In this document: positions 10,971-20,615 of the stretch, piece by piece | Layout: each line of letters opens with the position of its first letter | Position numbering within the stretch: position 1 is the first letter of the stretch | Translations under genes and position numbers: made by a program | The notes under the pieces: model-generated | What the model was told of the DNA's origin: nothing | Seen by the model: only the letters and a program-made list of their open reading frames with translations | Databases searched by the model: none | DNA from: an uncultured Pelagibacteraceae bacterium | GTDB taxonomy: Bacteria; Pseudomonadota; Alphaproteobacteria; Pelagibacterales; AG-422-B15 | Direction: 5' to 3' | Length of the DNA stretch: 64,000 nt | NCBI GenBank assembly: GCA_902613805.1 | Contig: CACMIV010000001.1 | Coordinates: 124,001 to 188,000, forward strand

Positions 10971-12022
10971 TTTATTTTAGAATAGACCTTAATTGATTGT
11001 TTTGTCGCATAAACATCGTGCACCCTAAATATTTGAACTCCTTCAGCTAATCCATGCAAAACTGTTGCTATTGAACCACCTAATCGATCCTCGTATAATT
11101 CATTTTTTTCAATCTTGCCAATAAAACTTTTTCGAGAGCTTCCCAATAGCACAGGAAGGCCTAAGGAATGAAACAATGCGATGTTTGAAATTAGTTTCAA
11201 ATTTTGTTGCAAAGTTTTACCAAAACCAATTCCAGGGTCTATTATAATTCGGCTCTTTGATATGCCATTTTTCTCACATAAACTGATTTGCTTTTCAAAG
11301 AAATCATAAATATCAAGAAGTACATCTTTGTACTTTATAGTTTTTTGCATCTTTTCAGGAGTTGAAATTGAATGCATTAAAACAAAAGGAATTTTATTCG
11401 AGTTTAAAAATTTTTTTGAATTTTTATCAAATCTAAGTCCTGAGACATCATTTATTAGATTTATATCAAACTTACATGCTTCCTTCATAACTTGAGATTT
11501 TCTTGTATCTACCGAGATAAATTCTTTCTTATATTTTTTTCTGATTTGAGAAATTATTGGAATAATTCGCCTAATTTCCTCATTAACTCTAATCTCTTTT
11601 GATCCAGGCCTTGTTGACTCTCCACCAATATCAATGATATCTGCGCCTTCTTTAATTAGTTTTTTAAACTGCTCAATTGCATTATCGCGTAATAAATATT
11701 TTCCGCCGTCAAAAAAGCTATCAGGTGTTACATTAAGAATACCCATCACAAGTGATCGCTCAAAGTTAAACTTGCCTAATTTTTTTCTTTTCTTTGTAAT
11801 ATTTGAAATTTTTTTATTTATATTTCTCTGAATATCAGGTTCCAAATATTTTATATCATTAATTTTCAGAAACTTTGATCTTGTCTTGATTTTGCCTCTT
11901 GTTATCAATTCAATTTCATTAAAGAATAATCTGGAGGACCCAAGAAAAAGTGAGTCTTTTGTTTTTATTTTACTAAATATTGGTCGTACGTAATATCTAT
12001 TCGTATTACGCACAAGGGACAC
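10967..12022 (-). CDS. folP: Dihydropteroate synthase
   Basis: FolP condenses 6-hydroxymethyl-dihydropterin pyrophosphate with p-aminobenzoate in folate synthesis. Both pterin-binding signatures are present: LVMGILNVTPDSFFDGGKYL near residues 91-110 and IDIGGESTRPGS. Also visible are FISVDTRKSQV, NDVSGLRFD and PVLLGSSRKSFIGK. An N-terminal extension of about 90 residues precedes the core (E. coli FolP starts almost at the core); such extensions are known in Alphaproteobacteria. The start is GTG at 12022, 9 bases after the ftsH stop, so ftsH-folP-glmM-purA form one run. Confidence 0.94.
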   Translation of the reverse strand: MSLVRNTNRYYVRPIFSKIKTKDSLFLGSSRLFFNEIELITRGKIKTRSKFLKINDIKYLEPDIQRNINKKISNITKKRKKLGKFNFERSLVMGILNVTPDSFFDGGKYLLRDNAIEQFKKLIKEGADIIDIGGESTRPGSKEIRVNEEIRRIIPIISQIRKKYKKEFISVDTRKSQVMKEACKFDINLINDVSGLRFDKNSKKFLNSNKIPFVLMHSISTPEKMQKTIKYKDVLLDIYDFFEKQISLCEKNGISKSRIIIDPGIGFGKTLQQNLKLISNIALFHSLGLPVLLGSSRKSFIGKIEKNELYEDRLGGSIATVLHGLAEGVQIFRVHDVYATKQSIKVYSKIK

Positions 12023-12031
12023 TGTAATTAG

Positions 12032-13945
12032 TTAACTTGTTTGAGGTTTTGGCTTGAAACTAGGACCAACGGGAGCTGACTTACCACTTTTAGGAACAGA
12101 TGGTCCAGCATTATTAATCTCTTCTTCAGGATTGGATCTGTCAATCTTACCTTCTTTTAACAATGTAGTTATTTCATCTCCATTTAAAGTTTCATATTCA
12201 ATTAAACCTTTTGCAAGGGCATGCAAATCGTCTATTTTTTCATTTAAGATTTTCTTTGCTAAATCATAACAGCTATCAACAATTTGCCTGATCTCTGAGT
12301 CTATAAGTTTTGCTGTTTCTTCAGAAACATTTTGATGTCTTTGTACTGATCTTCCTAAAAATACCTCTTCCTCATTTTCACCATATTGTAATGGTCCTAA
12401 TTTTTCGCTCATTCCAAATTTAGTCACCATATTTCTAGCCATCTTAGTTGCCATTTCGATATCTGATGAAGCACCAGAAGTAACTTTTTTGTCACCAAAG
12501 ATTATTTCTTCAGCAACTCTACCGCCCATAGCAACTGTGATATCAGCTAACATTTTTTCTCTAGGTAAAGATAATTGGTCTCTTTCGGGCAACCTCATTA
12601 CCATTCCAAGTGCTCTGCCTCTTGGTATTATTGTGGCTTTATGTATTGGATCTGAAGCGGATTGGTTTAATGCAACAACAGCGTGACCTCCTTCGTGGTA
12701 AGCGGTAAGTTCTTTTTCTTCTTGACTCATAACAAGAGATCTTCTTTCTGACCCCATCATTACTTTATCTTTTGCTTCCTCAAAATCTACCATAGTAACA
12801 ATTTTCTTATTTTTTCTTGCTGCCAACAATGCTGCTTCATTTACAATATTAGCTAGATCTGCACCAGAAAAACCGGGTGTTCCCCTTGCTATTGTTCTGA
12901 TATCTACATCAGGCGCGACAGAGATTTTTTTAATATGAACTTTCAGAATAGCTTCTCTGCCTAAGATATCTGGATTAGGTACAACAACCTGCCTGTCAAA
13001 ACGACCTGGTCTTAATAGAGCCGGATCAAGTACATCTGGTCTGTTAGTCGCAGCAACCAAAATAATTCCTTCCTGAGTATCAAATCCGTCCATCTCAACT
13101 AAAATTTGATTCAGTGTCTGTTCTCTCTCATCATTACCGCCACCAAGGCCTGCTCCACGGCTTCTACCAACAGCATCAATTTCATCAATGAAAATTATAC
13201 ATGGCGCATTTCTTCTTCCCTGCTCGAACATATCCCTAACTCGAGATGCTCCAACACCAACAAACATTTCAACAAAATCAGAACCCGAGATTGTAAAGAA
13301 AGGTACACCGGCCTCTCCCGCTACAGCTCTGGCAAGCAATGTCTTTCCCGTTCCTGGAGGGCCAATTAGTAGGGCACCTTTTGGAATTCTACCGCCAAGT
13401 TTTTGAAATTTTCTAGGATCTTTTAAAAACTCAACAATTTCAACAAGCTCCTCTTTTGCTTCATCTATTCCAGCCACATCATTAAAAGTAACTTTATTTT
13501 TATTTTCAGTTAGTAATTTGGCCTTGGATCTTCCAAAACCCATTGCTCCGCCTCTACCGCCCTGCATCTGACGCATGAAAAAAATCCATACACCAATAAG
13601 TAAAAGCATTGGGAACCAGGAAATTAGAACTCCTAGAAGTGATGGATAGCCGTCGTCTAGTGGTGCAGCTGAAATGTTTACACCTCTATCATTAAGTCTA
13701 TCAACAAGTGTTGGGTCATTCGCGGCATAGGTTTTAAAAGATCTACCATCTTCAAAAGCTCCATTGATATTATTACCTCGTATAATAACATCTTTGATCG
13801 ACCCAGCTTCAACTTCATCTAAAAATTGTGAATATGTTAAATCAACTGTGTTTCTATCACCGCTGGTATTGCTAAATAAATTAAAAAGTCCAAAAACGAT
13901 TAAAGCAATAAAGAGCCATAAAACTATATTTCGTAAATTCATCAT
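12032..13945 (-). CDS. ftsH: ATP-dependent zinc metalloprotease FtsH
   Basis: This is a membrane-bound AAA+ protease for quality control and regulated proteolysis, known in other bacteria to degrade RpoH and LpxC. Two N-terminal membrane segments (residues about 6-25 and 104-125) flank a periplasmic domain. The AAA domain has GPPGTGKT, Walker [10 protein letters not shown] and the second region of homology with [13 protein letters not shown]. The peptidase site is HEGGH, a normal HExxH zinc motif (canonical HEAGH). The length of 637 residues is usual. The protein may start at 13945 or at the adjacent ATG 13942. It lies 92 bases below tilS and may have its own promoter. Confidence 0.97.
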   Translation of the reverse strand: MMNLRNIVLWLFIALIVFGLFNLFSNTSGDRNTVDLTYSQFLDEVEAGSIKDVIIRGNNINGAFEDGRSFKTYAANDPTLVDRLNDRGVNISAAPLDDGYPSLLGVLISWFPMLLLIGVWIFFMRQMQGGRGGAMGFGRSKAKLLTENKNKVTFNDVAGIDEAKEELVEIVEFLKDPRKFQKLGGRIPKGALLIGPPGTGKTLLARAVAGEAGVPFFTISGSDFVEMFVGVGASRVRDMFEQGRRNAPCIIFIDEIDAVGRSRGAGLGGGNDEREQTLNQILVEMDGFDTQEGIILVAATNRPDVLDPALLRPGRFDRQVVVPNPDILGREAILKVHIKKISVAPDVDIRTIARGTPGFSGADLANIVNEAALLAARKNKKIVTMVDFEEAKDKVMMGSERRSLVMSQEEKELTAYHEGGHAVVALNQSASDPIHKATIIPRGRALGMVMRLPERDQLSLPREKMLADITVAMGGRVAEEIIFGDKKVTSGASSDIEMATKMARNMVTKFGMSEKLGPLQYGENEEEVFLGRSVQRHQNVSEETAKLIDSEIRQIVDSCYDLAKKILNEKIDDLHALAKGLIEYETLNGDEITTLLKEGKIDRSNPEEEINNAGPSVPKSGKSAPVGPSFKPKPQTS

Positions 13946-13966
13946 AATAAAGATATTGATATTACT

Positions 13967-13994
13967 AGATAATTACTATTTTTCAGCATACAAG
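13967..13994 (-). promoter_or_regulatory. Candidate RpoH-type promoter for ftsH
   Basis: On the minus strand, CTTG (13994-13991) is followed after 18 bases by TTATCT (13972-13967), about 22 bases before the ftsH start. This loosely resembles the alphaproteobacterial sigma-32 pattern CTTG-N17/18-CYTATnT. The match is weak in an AT-rich gap. It is listed because ftsH is commonly heat-induced. Confidence 0.25.
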
Positions 13995-14037
13995 AAAATA
14001 TATCAATAAAATTTAACATTATATTCAATAGCTTAGT

Positions 14038-15132
14038 CTAGTAATGCTCGATAGATTTTGTCCAATTTTTAGAAATTGCCAAATTTTCAGTCTTATTAGG
14101 TTTAGCTATGTTGCTCTCTGACTGAATATTTACAACTCCCTTCTGCCCAACAAATGTGCAACTATTTAAGGTACGCTTAAAACTTTTTTCTTTCACAATT
14201 GAATTTATCAATTCTTGTATTGATCGTGATCTAGGCACTTTATTGCTTTTTCCAGCAAATCTGCACAGTTTCACAAGCACTCTATGTTGGATTTCTTCGG
14301 GTAAGTTTATAAATTCCTTAGACCTAAAACTAATAATTTTCTTTTCATTAAGTTTAACTTGTTCTTCTAAATAATTGCTAACTGCAGTATTAATTGCGTT
14401 ATTTGCATTTTTTAAATTCTTTAAAACATTTTTAAACCTAACTTTACTGAGACCTTCTTGTATTAATTGTTGAGATAGCTTCCGAATACGAGACCTATCG
14501 TACTTATTGTTATAATTTGTTCTGTCGTTTATATAAAATTGCTTTTGCTCTGATAAATACTGAATAAGGGATTTTTTTGAGTACTCGAGTAGCGGCCTAA
14601 CTAAAATTAATTTTGTATTCTTATATCTAGATTTAACTTTCAATGATGAAAGACCTTTTATCCCACTGCCCCTTACTAATCTCATTAAAAAATTTTCTAT
14701 TTCGTCATCAAGATGATGGGCTGTTAATAAGAATTTAATTTTTTTCTTGTTACAATATTTTGATAAGGCCTCATATCGAAGTGTCCTCGCCTTAGAGAGG
14801 GTATTAGAGCTGTTGATCTTTTTTTTTAATTTAGTTGAGTAGAAGTTAATTTTATTCTTTTTTGCAATCTTTTCTAACCATACAATTTCTTTTGATGACT
14901 CCGCTCTAATTCCATGATCAATACTTAATACAGTTAAATTAATATTGTTATTTAATGCATATCTATTAGACAAATGCATGAGTGCTAAACTATCTGGACC
15001 GCCAGAAACTGCTACGGCAATATCTGAATTAACTCGAAGCTCTCTCATCTTTGCTTCGAAATCTTGATTAGTTATTTTTACGACTTTTTTATGATTAATT
15101 GGCTTAACTAATTTCACAGCCATTTTTTTCAA
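14038..15132 (-). CDS. tilS: tRNA(Ile)-lysidine synthetase
   Basis: TilS modifies C34 of the CAU-anticodon tRNA(Ile) with lysine so that it reads AUA. The N-terminal PP-loop ATPase motif SGGPDS is at residues 43-48, followed by SIDHGIRAES and the LTAHHLDDEIENFLMRL segment typical of TilS. At 364 residues it has the catalytic domain plus a central helical part. The start overlaps the end of cpoB by 29 bases from ATG 15132, or 20 from ATG 15123. The position between cpoB and ftsH is conserved in many alphaproteobacteria. It is relevant to the proposed ATA start of rpsU, although initiation would use initiator tRNA. Confidence 0.94.
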   Translation of the reverse strand: MKKMAVKLVKPINHKKVVKITNQDFEAKMRELRVNSDIAVAVSGGPDSLALMHLSNRYALNNNINLTVLSIDHGIRAESSKEIVWLEKIAKKNKINFYSTKLKKKINSSNTLSKARTLRYEALSKYCNKKKIKFLLTAHHLDDEIENFLMRLVRGSGIKGLSSLKVKSRYKNTKLILVRPLLEYSKKSLIQYLSEQKQFYINDRTNYNNKYDRSRIRKLSQQLIQEGLSKVRFKNVLKNLKNANNAINTAVSNYLEEQVKLNEKKIISFRSKEFINLPEEIQHRVLVKLCRFAGKSNKVPRSRSIQELINSIVKEKSFKRTLNSCTFVGQKGVVNIQSESNIAKPNKTENLAISKNWTKSIEHY

Positions 15133-16138
15133 TTTCTAATTTACCCCTGTCTAATACAGCAGTATGAGCATTTGGATAGGTATCTTTTAATTGTATAAAA
15201 GTTACACACCCTTGTTCCTTTTGGTCCATATTAACCAAAGATATTCCGAGTTTTAGAAGCGCATCTGCGGCTTTCTTTGAGTCTGGATAAACTTGGTATA
15301 GGCTTAAATAATTTTTAGCTGCGTCTTTATAATTTTCTCTAACATAATAAGTTTCTGCTAACCAAAAGTTTGCGTTGCTTAAAAGGCTGGAGTCATTTCC
15401 GACAGTCATAAACTCTTGAAATGCTTTTTCAGCAAGCTCATAGTCACCTTGCTTGAGAAGACCCATTGCGTATTCATATTGACCTTTTTCATCTCCTTCA
15501 GGTAGTACCGCTAGTACAATTTCTTGTTCTTCAAAAGCGACAATATTGTCCTGAGAAATGGTATTTATTATTTCTTGCTCTTCCTCTTCATCAACATTTT
15601 TGATTTCAAATGGAGAAGCAGACAGCTCCTCTTCCGAAGACACATTTATTGTTCCAAGTGACTGTGGTTCCAAATTTAGCCCCTCACTTGTGTTATCTGC
15701 TAGGTTATTAATTTGTGTTTCATTATTGGGTAACGTCATAGATAGTTGATTTTTCTCAATACTTTCAGTTTTTGAATTTATATCGATAAACCTAAATTCA
15801 GTATCTTCTCTAAATGTATTAAAATTATTTACTGTAGATTGCATTGTAAATATCATTTCTTCAATTTTTGCTGTCAGTGATTGAACTTCATTTTGTAATT
15901 CAGCTATCTGGATAGATTGTTTTGTTATAATTGATTGGTAATCATCAAGACTAACATTATTACCAGTGCCAGACGTCGTTTTGCTAAATGTTGCCTTTTC
16001 AAGAACCTTTATTCTGTTTTCAATTGATTCCAATTTCTGCAACAACTGATCTACATCTAGTTCTTCTGATTGAACATGAATAATCTGTGTGAAAAAGATT
16101 AGAATAAAAAAGAAAATAAATTGAATTCTTTTGAACAT
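15104..16138 (-). CDS. cpoB: Cell division coordinator CpoB (YbgF), Tol-associated TPR protein
   Basis: This periplasmic protein works with the Tol-Pal system; in E. coli it links outer-membrane constriction to peptidoglycan synthesis. The 344 residues comprise a signal peptide (about 1-24), a trimerising coiled coil (25-105, LLQKLESIENRIKVLEKA and the IQIAELQNEVQSLTAKIEEM region), an acidic low-complexity linker (about 140-205), and C-terminal TPR repeats beginning QYEYAMGLLKQGDYELAEKAFQ. The layout matches YbgF, with a longer linker. It is the last gene of tolQRAB-pal-cpoB. Confidence 0.92.
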   Translation of the reverse strand: MFKRIQFIFFFILIFFTQIIHVQSEELDVDQLLQKLESIENRIKVLEKATFSKTTSGTGNNVSLDDYQSIITKQSIQIAELQNEVQSLTAKIEEMIFTMQSTVNNFNTFREDTEFRFIDINSKTESIEKNQLSMTLPNNETQINNLADNTSEGLNLEPQSLGTINVSSEEELSASPFEIKNVDEEEEQEIINTISQDNIVAFEEQEIVLAVLPEGDEKGQYEYAMGLLKQGDYELAEKAFQEFMTVGNDSSLLSNANFWLAETYYVRENYKDAAKNYLSLYQVYPDSKKAADALLKLGISLVNMDQKEQGCVTFIQLKDTYPNAHTAVLDRGKLEIEKNGCEIS

Positions 16139-16151
16139 TACATTATCTAAA

Positions 16152-16175
16152 CTTAATCCTATTTAAAAGGTTAAG
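16152..16175 (-). other. Hairpin in the cpoB leader
   Basis: CTTAA.CCT pairs with AGG.TTAAG across a 7-base loop with one bulged base, in the 71-base gap between the pal stop and the cpoB start. No T tract follows on the transcribed strand, so it is more likely an mRNA processing or stability element, or chance, than a terminator. Confidence 0.3.
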
Positions 16176-16209
16176 CTTATCTTTTGTCTAAAAAAAGGCG
16201 TCTTATAAA

Positions 16210-16722
16210 TTAGTTAGTTCTTACTGTTACAGAACGTCTATTTTGAGCCCATGCTTTATTATTAGATGCACTGTTAACTGGTCTTTCTTTACCAAAACTA
16301 ATTGTAGTAATTCGACTAGCGCTTATGCCTTGCGTCATTAAATAATCTTTTGCTGCATTTGCTCTTCTATCACCAAGGGCTAGGTTATACTCTCTTGTAC
16401 CCCTTTCATCAGCATGGCCTTCAATTGCAATAGTAACTGATCCATTTGCCTTTAGCCACTTTGCTTGTTTAGCTAAAGTTGCTTGGGCTGCGCTTGTTAG
16501 TGAATAACTATCATATGCAAAGAAAACTCTATCCGGCACATCAACAGCAAGCATTTCTACTGTATCAGTACCAACATAAACTCCGTCTACGACTTCAACT
16601 TTAGAAGCCGAACTTGATGATGTAGATGCAGTATCTTGTGGTGTTGTTGTACATGCAGCTAATATGAGTGCTGCCAAAGATAGAACTAAAAACCTGTTTA
16701 AATTTTTAAATGTTGATAACAT
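16210..16722 (-). CDS. pal: Peptidoglycan-associated lipoprotein Pal
   Basis: Pal is an outer-membrane lipoprotein that binds peptidoglycan and TolB. From ATG 16722 the protein has 170 residues. A hydrophobic signal ends in the lipobox LAAC with Cys24 as the lipidation site, then a Ser/Thr-rich linker, then the OmpA-like domain with EGHADERGTREYNLALGDRRA. This start is preferred over the in-frame one at 16752 because GGGAG lies 8 bases upstream and the signal peptide then begins properly. The 121-base gap after tolB is the longest inside the tol operon and may hold an internal promoter. Confidence 0.96.
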   Translation of the reverse strand: MLSTFKNLNRFLVLSLAALILAACTTTPQDTASTSSSSASKVEVVDGVYVGTDTVEMLAVDVPDRVFFAYDSYSLTSAAQATLAKQAKWLKANGSVTIAIEGHADERGTREYNLALGDRRANAAKDYLMTQGISASRITTISFGKERPVNSASNNKAWAQNRRSVTVRTN

Positions 16723-16821
16723 TATAAACTCCCGTAATATTTGATCGCCCAAGTCCTAGTACTTTATTAATTTAAGTTACGCAAGTCTATAATAAAATAG
16801 CTGCGAATTGCTTAAAATGGT

Positions 16822-16842
16822 CAATTTTTAGTCCAAAAATTG
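16822..16842 (-). other. Hairpin just after the tolB stop
   Basis: A perfect 8-bp AT-rich stem (CAATTTTT / AAAAATTG, loop of 5) begins one base after the tolB stop codon. The transcribed strand continues ACCATTTT without a clean T run. It may be a weak terminator or attenuator separating tolB from pal, giving different Pal and Tol levels; that role is inferred. Confidence 0.35.
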
Positions 16843-16843
16843 C

Positions 16844-18166
16844 TTATTGTATCAATTTTGACCATGAAGGATCTGATGCATCAACTGGAGTTTCAAGCTT
16901 TCTCTCATTAAATCCTGTTAAATCGATTGACCAGATTGCTGAGGAATGGCCCTGACCTGCATCATCTGACTTAGTTTCTCTGTAAAATATCAACACTCTT
17001 CCATTAGACGACCAAGATGGAGCCTCTTGATACCAATTCTCTGTTAAAAGTCTCTCCCCAGTTCCATCTGTTCTCATAACTCCAATAAAATATTGTCCCT
17101 GAAAATTTTTTGTAAAAGCAATTAGATCACCTCTTGGTGACCATACAGGTGTTGCATAATTACCAGTTCCTTTTGTGATTCTTTTTTGGTTTCTGCCATT
17201 ACTATCCATTACATAAATTTGTTGCGATCCGCCTCTATCAGAGTTGAATGTAATTCTCTTTCCGTCTGGAGAATAACTTGGCGATGTATCAATTGCAGGA
17301 CTGTCTGTTAACCTTTCAACTACTCTGGATACTAGATCCATCACATATATGTCAGAGTTACCTTCTCTGGCTAAACTCATAATAATTTTATTTCCATCTG
17401 GAGAAAAACGAGGTGCAAATGTCATGCCTGGAAAGTCTCCAACCACTTCTTGGATACCCGTTTGAATGTTTAACAAATAGACTCTCGGTAGATTTTTAAA
17501 ATAAGATAAATAAGTAATTTCTTGTCTTACTGGGTTAAATCTTGGAGTCAAAACAAGCTCTTTGCCTGTAGTTAAAAATTTATGATTTGCCCCGTCCTGA
17601 TCCATTATTGCAAGTTTCTTAATACGTTTATTTTTGGGTCCTTCTTCAGCAACATAAACTATTCTAGTATCAAAATAACCCTGCTCGCCAGTAAGGCGCT
17701 CGTATACCTTATCTGCAATCATGTGGCTAATTCTTCTCCAATTTTCTATTGTCGTAATTAGGACAAGTCCCTCTATTTCCTTTTCTGCTAGCGTGTCCCA
17801 AAGTCTAAACTCTACTCGAAGTCTTTCATTTTCAATTGATAGTTCCCCTGTTAATAGTCCCTGAGCCTTTATCAATCTCCAATCTGCAAAACGTGGATTT
17901 AAATGCATTGCTCTATTTTTTTGAATAAATGCATTTTCATCTACAGATAAAAATAATCCACTTCTCTCTAAGTCATCAGCTATAACTTTACGGATGCTTG
18001 ATGGTATGTTTTGTTCCTCCAGAATACTGTCTGTGTCATGAAAAAATTCAGTTATAGCAATTGGTAGAGGTTCTCTATTGCCTTCAGTAATATCAATTTC
18101 AATTATAGCGAATGAAATAGATGAAAAATGAAGAGCTACTCCGATGTATAAAAGTATTTTTTTCAT
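16844..18166 (-). CDS. tolB: Tol-Pal system protein TolB
   Basis: TolB is the periplasmic beta-propeller protein that binds Pal. The 440 residues comprise a signal peptide (about 1-20), an N-terminal alpha/beta domain (about 25-165) and a C-terminal propeller of WD40-like/PD40 repeats, visible as repeated [28 protein letters not shown] and [10 protein letters not shown] motifs. It lies 6 bases downstream of tolA in tolQRAB. Confidence 0.96.
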   Translation of the reverse strand: MKKILLYIGVALHFSSISFAIIEIDITEGNREPLPIAITEFFHDTDSILEEQNIPSSIRKVIADDLERSGLFLSVDENAFIQKNRAMHLNPRFADWRLIKAQGLLTGELSIENERLRVEFRLWDTLAEKEIEGLVLITTIENWRRISHMIADKVYERLTGEQGYFDTRIVYVAEEGPKNKRIKKLAIMDQDGANHKFLTTGKELVLTPRFNPVRQEITYLSYFKNLPRVYLLNIQTGIQEVVGDFPGMTFAPRFSPDGNKIIMSLAREGNSDIYVMDLVSRVVERLTDSPAIDTSPSYSPDGKRITFNSDRGGSQQIYVMDSNGRNQKRITKGTGNYATPVWSPRGDLIAFTKNFQGQYFIGVMRTDGTGERLLTENWYQEAPSWSSNGRVLIFYRETKSDDAGQGHSSAIWSIDLTGFNERKLETPVDASDPSWSKLIQ

Positions 18167-18172
18167 AATAAA

Positions 18173-18985
18173 TTATCCTCTTAGTATCTCTCTAGGATCA
18201 AAATTCAACTGTAAATTTTTCCAATTGTCATATCTTTCAACATCCGGAACTTTTATGGGATCACATCGTCTTACTGCTCTTAGGGCACTTTCAGCAAGGG
18301 TTCTAAAATATTTTTCGCTAGGCTTATTCATCCTTTCGTGTTGAACAACCTCAGGTGGTTTAAGCAAAGAACCATCGGTATTTAAGTAAATCTTAATTTT
18401 AACGATCATTGTTTCATCATATGGAATTCCAAGAGGTATACTCCAGCATTGCATAAATTGAGCTCTGATAGCATCCTCCTCAGATAAAGTAAGTCGTTTG
18501 TCGAGACTAGGTGTTGAGTCTAACGCTTCATAATCTTTTTCTATAATTTCTTCAGGATTATCCATTTTTGTATCTTTTTGTTTATCGATTAGCTCTGCTA
18601 ATTTAAGAGGATCAAATTTGTCTTTTTTCTTAACTTCAGGTTTTCGTACAGGCATGTTTTGTATCATTTTTTCTTCTAATTTTGTCTTTTCAATTTTTTC
18701 TTCATCGCTAGGATCTTTTACTTTTTCGCTGGATTGTTCATCTTTGGGTTTACTAATTGGCTGGTTTAATTTTGTTTCTTCCTTCTTTTTTTCAACTGGT
18801 TCTTTTTGTTCTTCAATTTTTTTACTAATTTGTGGGACATTTGTTTTTTCTGCGATTTCTATTAATTCAACTTTTATGACTGGTGGCATTTTCAGATCAT
18901 TATTATTAAATAATGGCAAAGATAAGACCGTGAATAAAAGTATAAAAACGTGTAGAAATATTGATCCAAAAACAGAAACTCTCAT
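18173..18985 (-). CDS. tolA: TolA, periplasm-spanning protein of the Tol system
   Basis: TolA couples the TolQR proton motor to TolB-Pal. The 270 residues comprise one N-terminal membrane helix (about 5-25), a long Lys/Glu/Pro-rich region (about 40-160; EKKKEETKLNQPISKPKDE) and a C-terminal domain with AQFMQCWSIPLGIP and AESALRAVRRCDPIKVP, which carry the two cysteines of the TolA/TonB-like fold. It is shorter than E. coli TolA because of a shorter central helix region, as is common in Alphaproteobacteria. Confidence 0.92.
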   Translation of the reverse strand: MRVSVFGSIFLHVFILLFTVLSLPLFNNNDLKMPPVIKVELIEIAEKTNVPQISKKIEEQKEPVEKKKEETKLNQPISKPKDEQSSEKVKDPSDEEKIEKTKLEEKMIQNMPVRKPEVKKKDKFDPLKLAELIDKQKDTKMDNPEEIIEKDYEALDSTPSLDKRLTLSEEDAIRAQFMQCWSIPLGIPYDETMIVKIKIYLNTDGSLLKPPEVVQHERMNKPSEKYFRTLAESALRAVRRCDPIKVPDVERYDNWKNLQLNFDPREILRG

Positions 18986-19001
18986 ATATAAATAGCTTCA
19001 A

Positions 19002-19406
19002 TTATTTACTTAATGGCTTAGTAATCAAAGCAACCTTTGTAAAACCAGAGCCAGATAGCTCTCCTAAAACCATCATTATCTGTCCATAATCAATTGCTTC
19101 ATCTCCTCTAACATAAATTTTTGTATCAAGCCTATTTTCTGTTATTGCTTTCATTTTTGGAACTAGTTCAGAAATGCCTATCTCAGTCTCTTGAATAAAT
19201 ATATTGCCACTTGCATCAATTGTTACCTCAAGTGGTTCATTGTCAGATTGTAAAGTATCAGCATTTGTTTCTGGCAAATCAACCTGAACTCCCACTGTTA
19301 ACAAAGGAGCGGTTACCATAAAAATGATTAATAAAACCAACATTACATCAACAAAAGGTGTTACGTTAATTTCACTGAATGGTTTTGATCGAGTGTTACG
19401 TGTCAC
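19002..19406 (-). CDS. tolR: TolR, ExbD-family motor protein
   Basis: TolR is an inner-membrane protein that forms the proton channel with TolQ. In 134 residues it has the cytoplasmic start FSEINVTPFVDVMLVLLIIF, where the Asp in the single membrane helix (FVDVMLV) is the family's proton-carrying residue, followed by a periplasmic ExbD domain with KIYVRGDEAIDYGQIM. It lies 16 bases upstream of tolA. Confidence 0.96.
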   Translation of the reverse strand: MTRNTRSKPFSEINVTPFVDVMLVLLIIFMVTAPLLTVGVQVDLPETNADTLQSDNEPLEVTIDASGNIFIQETEIGISELVPKMKAITENRLDTKIYVRGDEAIDYGQIMMVLGELSGSGFTKVALITKPLSK

Positions 19407-19418
19407 AATCTATAATTT

Positions 19419-20123
19419 CTATTTCGTACTCAAGCCTCTTGAGAAAATGACATTAAAATGCTCTTTAAATCGATACATTCGTGCATTTTCATCATTCACC
19501 TGACTAGTGAATATATTGTAAGCAATAACAGCAGGTATTGCCGCTAATAAACCAAGAGCAGTTGCAAATAATGCCTCAGCTATTCCAGGAGCAACTACTG
19601 CAAGTGAGGTATTTCTTGAAATGGCAATAGATTGAAAAGAATTCATTATTCCCCAGACCGTCCCAAATAATCCAATAAATGGAGTCGTAGCACCTATTGT
19701 TGCCAAATAACTAAAGTATTCAGATAGCTTCTCATTTTGAAAATCTATTGCTGCCTCCATAACACGATTTAATCTATCAACTAAACTATCTATTTTTTTT
19801 GTCGTTTCCTGATTAGACTTTTCAATTTCATCAACAGCTTCATTGAAAACATACTTAATTGGACTTTCTGGTAATTCTCTCGTGCTACTCGTGATTTCTT
19901 TAATTGATCTTCCCGACCAAAATTCTTCCTCGAACTGCTTACTGATTTCTTTTAAAGAACGAAATAAACGAATTTTATGAATTATTATAGTCCATGAGAA
20001 AATAGAGGAAGCAAATAGAATTAGAATCACCAACTTTACGACAATATCTGCTCTAAAAAAAAGTGAAATTAATGTGAACTCATCGTTTACTTGGCTAACA
20101 CTTACTAAATCTTCGTTTTCCAT
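19419..20123 (-). CDS. tolQ: TolQ, MotA/TolQ/ExbB proton channel protein
   Basis: TolQ is the inner-membrane stator subunit with TolR. The 234 residues carry three membrane segments: about 25-45, about 140-165 (YLATIGATTPFIGLFGTVWG, the signature) and about 175-200 (APGIAEALFATALGLLAAIPAV). It is the first gene of the tol operon here. The ybgC thioesterase that precedes tolQ in many proteobacteria is absent, replaced at this position by the nuclease gene at 20168. Confidence 0.96.
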   Translation of the reverse strand: MENEDLVSVSQVNDEFTLISLFFRADIVVKLVILILFASSIFSWTIIIHKIRLFRSLKEISKQFEEEFWSGRSIKEITSSTRELPESPIKYVFNEAVDEIEKSNQETTKKIDSLVDRLNRVMEAAIDFQNEKLSEYFSYLATIGATTPFIGLFGTVWGIMNSFQSIAISRNTSLAVVAPGIAEALFATALGLLAAIPAVIAYNIFTSQVNDENARMYRFKEHFNVIFSRGLSTK

Positions 20124-20167
20124 AATTTTTCAATTATTATTAAATATTGTCTTAATTAGGGCAAATC

Positions 20168-20548
20168 CTAAAGTCCCTTTTTACTATTAATTAATATTCG
20201 ATAAAGTTCTATAAAGTCGTCAAGTTTCAAAACACAAAGCGAATCCCCTGTTGCCTCTCGATTTCTTCTCGTTATGACAACCGGTAATGAGTCTGATTTA
20301 GATGTTTCAATATTTTCACAAACTTGTCTCATTGACTCATGAATTTTGAACTTTTCAGTTCTTTTAGCCTCGACGTATATATGAGGAGTATTTTTTAAAT
20401 CACTACCTCCAGAAGATTTGATAGCACCACCACCTGACAAAGGCATACGTTGAACTTTATCTTCTCCATTAAAAATTTTTTCATTAAAGTACTTCGCAAG
20501 CTCTCTCTCGTATCCATCACCTTTTCTTTTTGGAGAACTGCCTGGCAT
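20168..20548 (-). CDS. Hjc-like/PD-(D/E)XK Holliday-junction resolvase-type nuclease
   Basis: The 126-residue protein carries the ordered motifs of the Hjc/phage resolvase branch of PD-(D/E)XK nucleases. There is an N-terminal basic helix KRKGDGYERELAKYF (Glu14 or Glu16), then RMPLSGGG, then Asp50 in GGSDL, then the core Glu60-x-Lys62 in YVEAKR. The layout matches archaeal Hjc and a phage-associated PDDEXK family whose members also show R-x-PLSGG. It sits between yebC and tolQ, where many alphaproteobacteria carry ruvC-ruvA-ruvB(-ybgC). A RuvC substitute is inferred; another branched-DNA or repair nuclease is possible. No RuvC, RuvA or RuvB is in the window. Confidence 0.72.
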   Translation of the reverse strand: MPGSSPKRKGDGYERELAKYFNEKIFNGEDKVQRMPLSGGGAIKSSGGSDLKNTPHIYVEAKRTEKFKIHESMRQVCENIETSKSDSLPVVITRRNREATGDSLCVLKLDDFIELYRILINSKKGL

Positions 20549-20615
20549 AAAACGAATCAGAATTACTTAATAATTTAAGATTAATTCATATAAATTTTTT
20601 TTGAAAGTGAATAAA

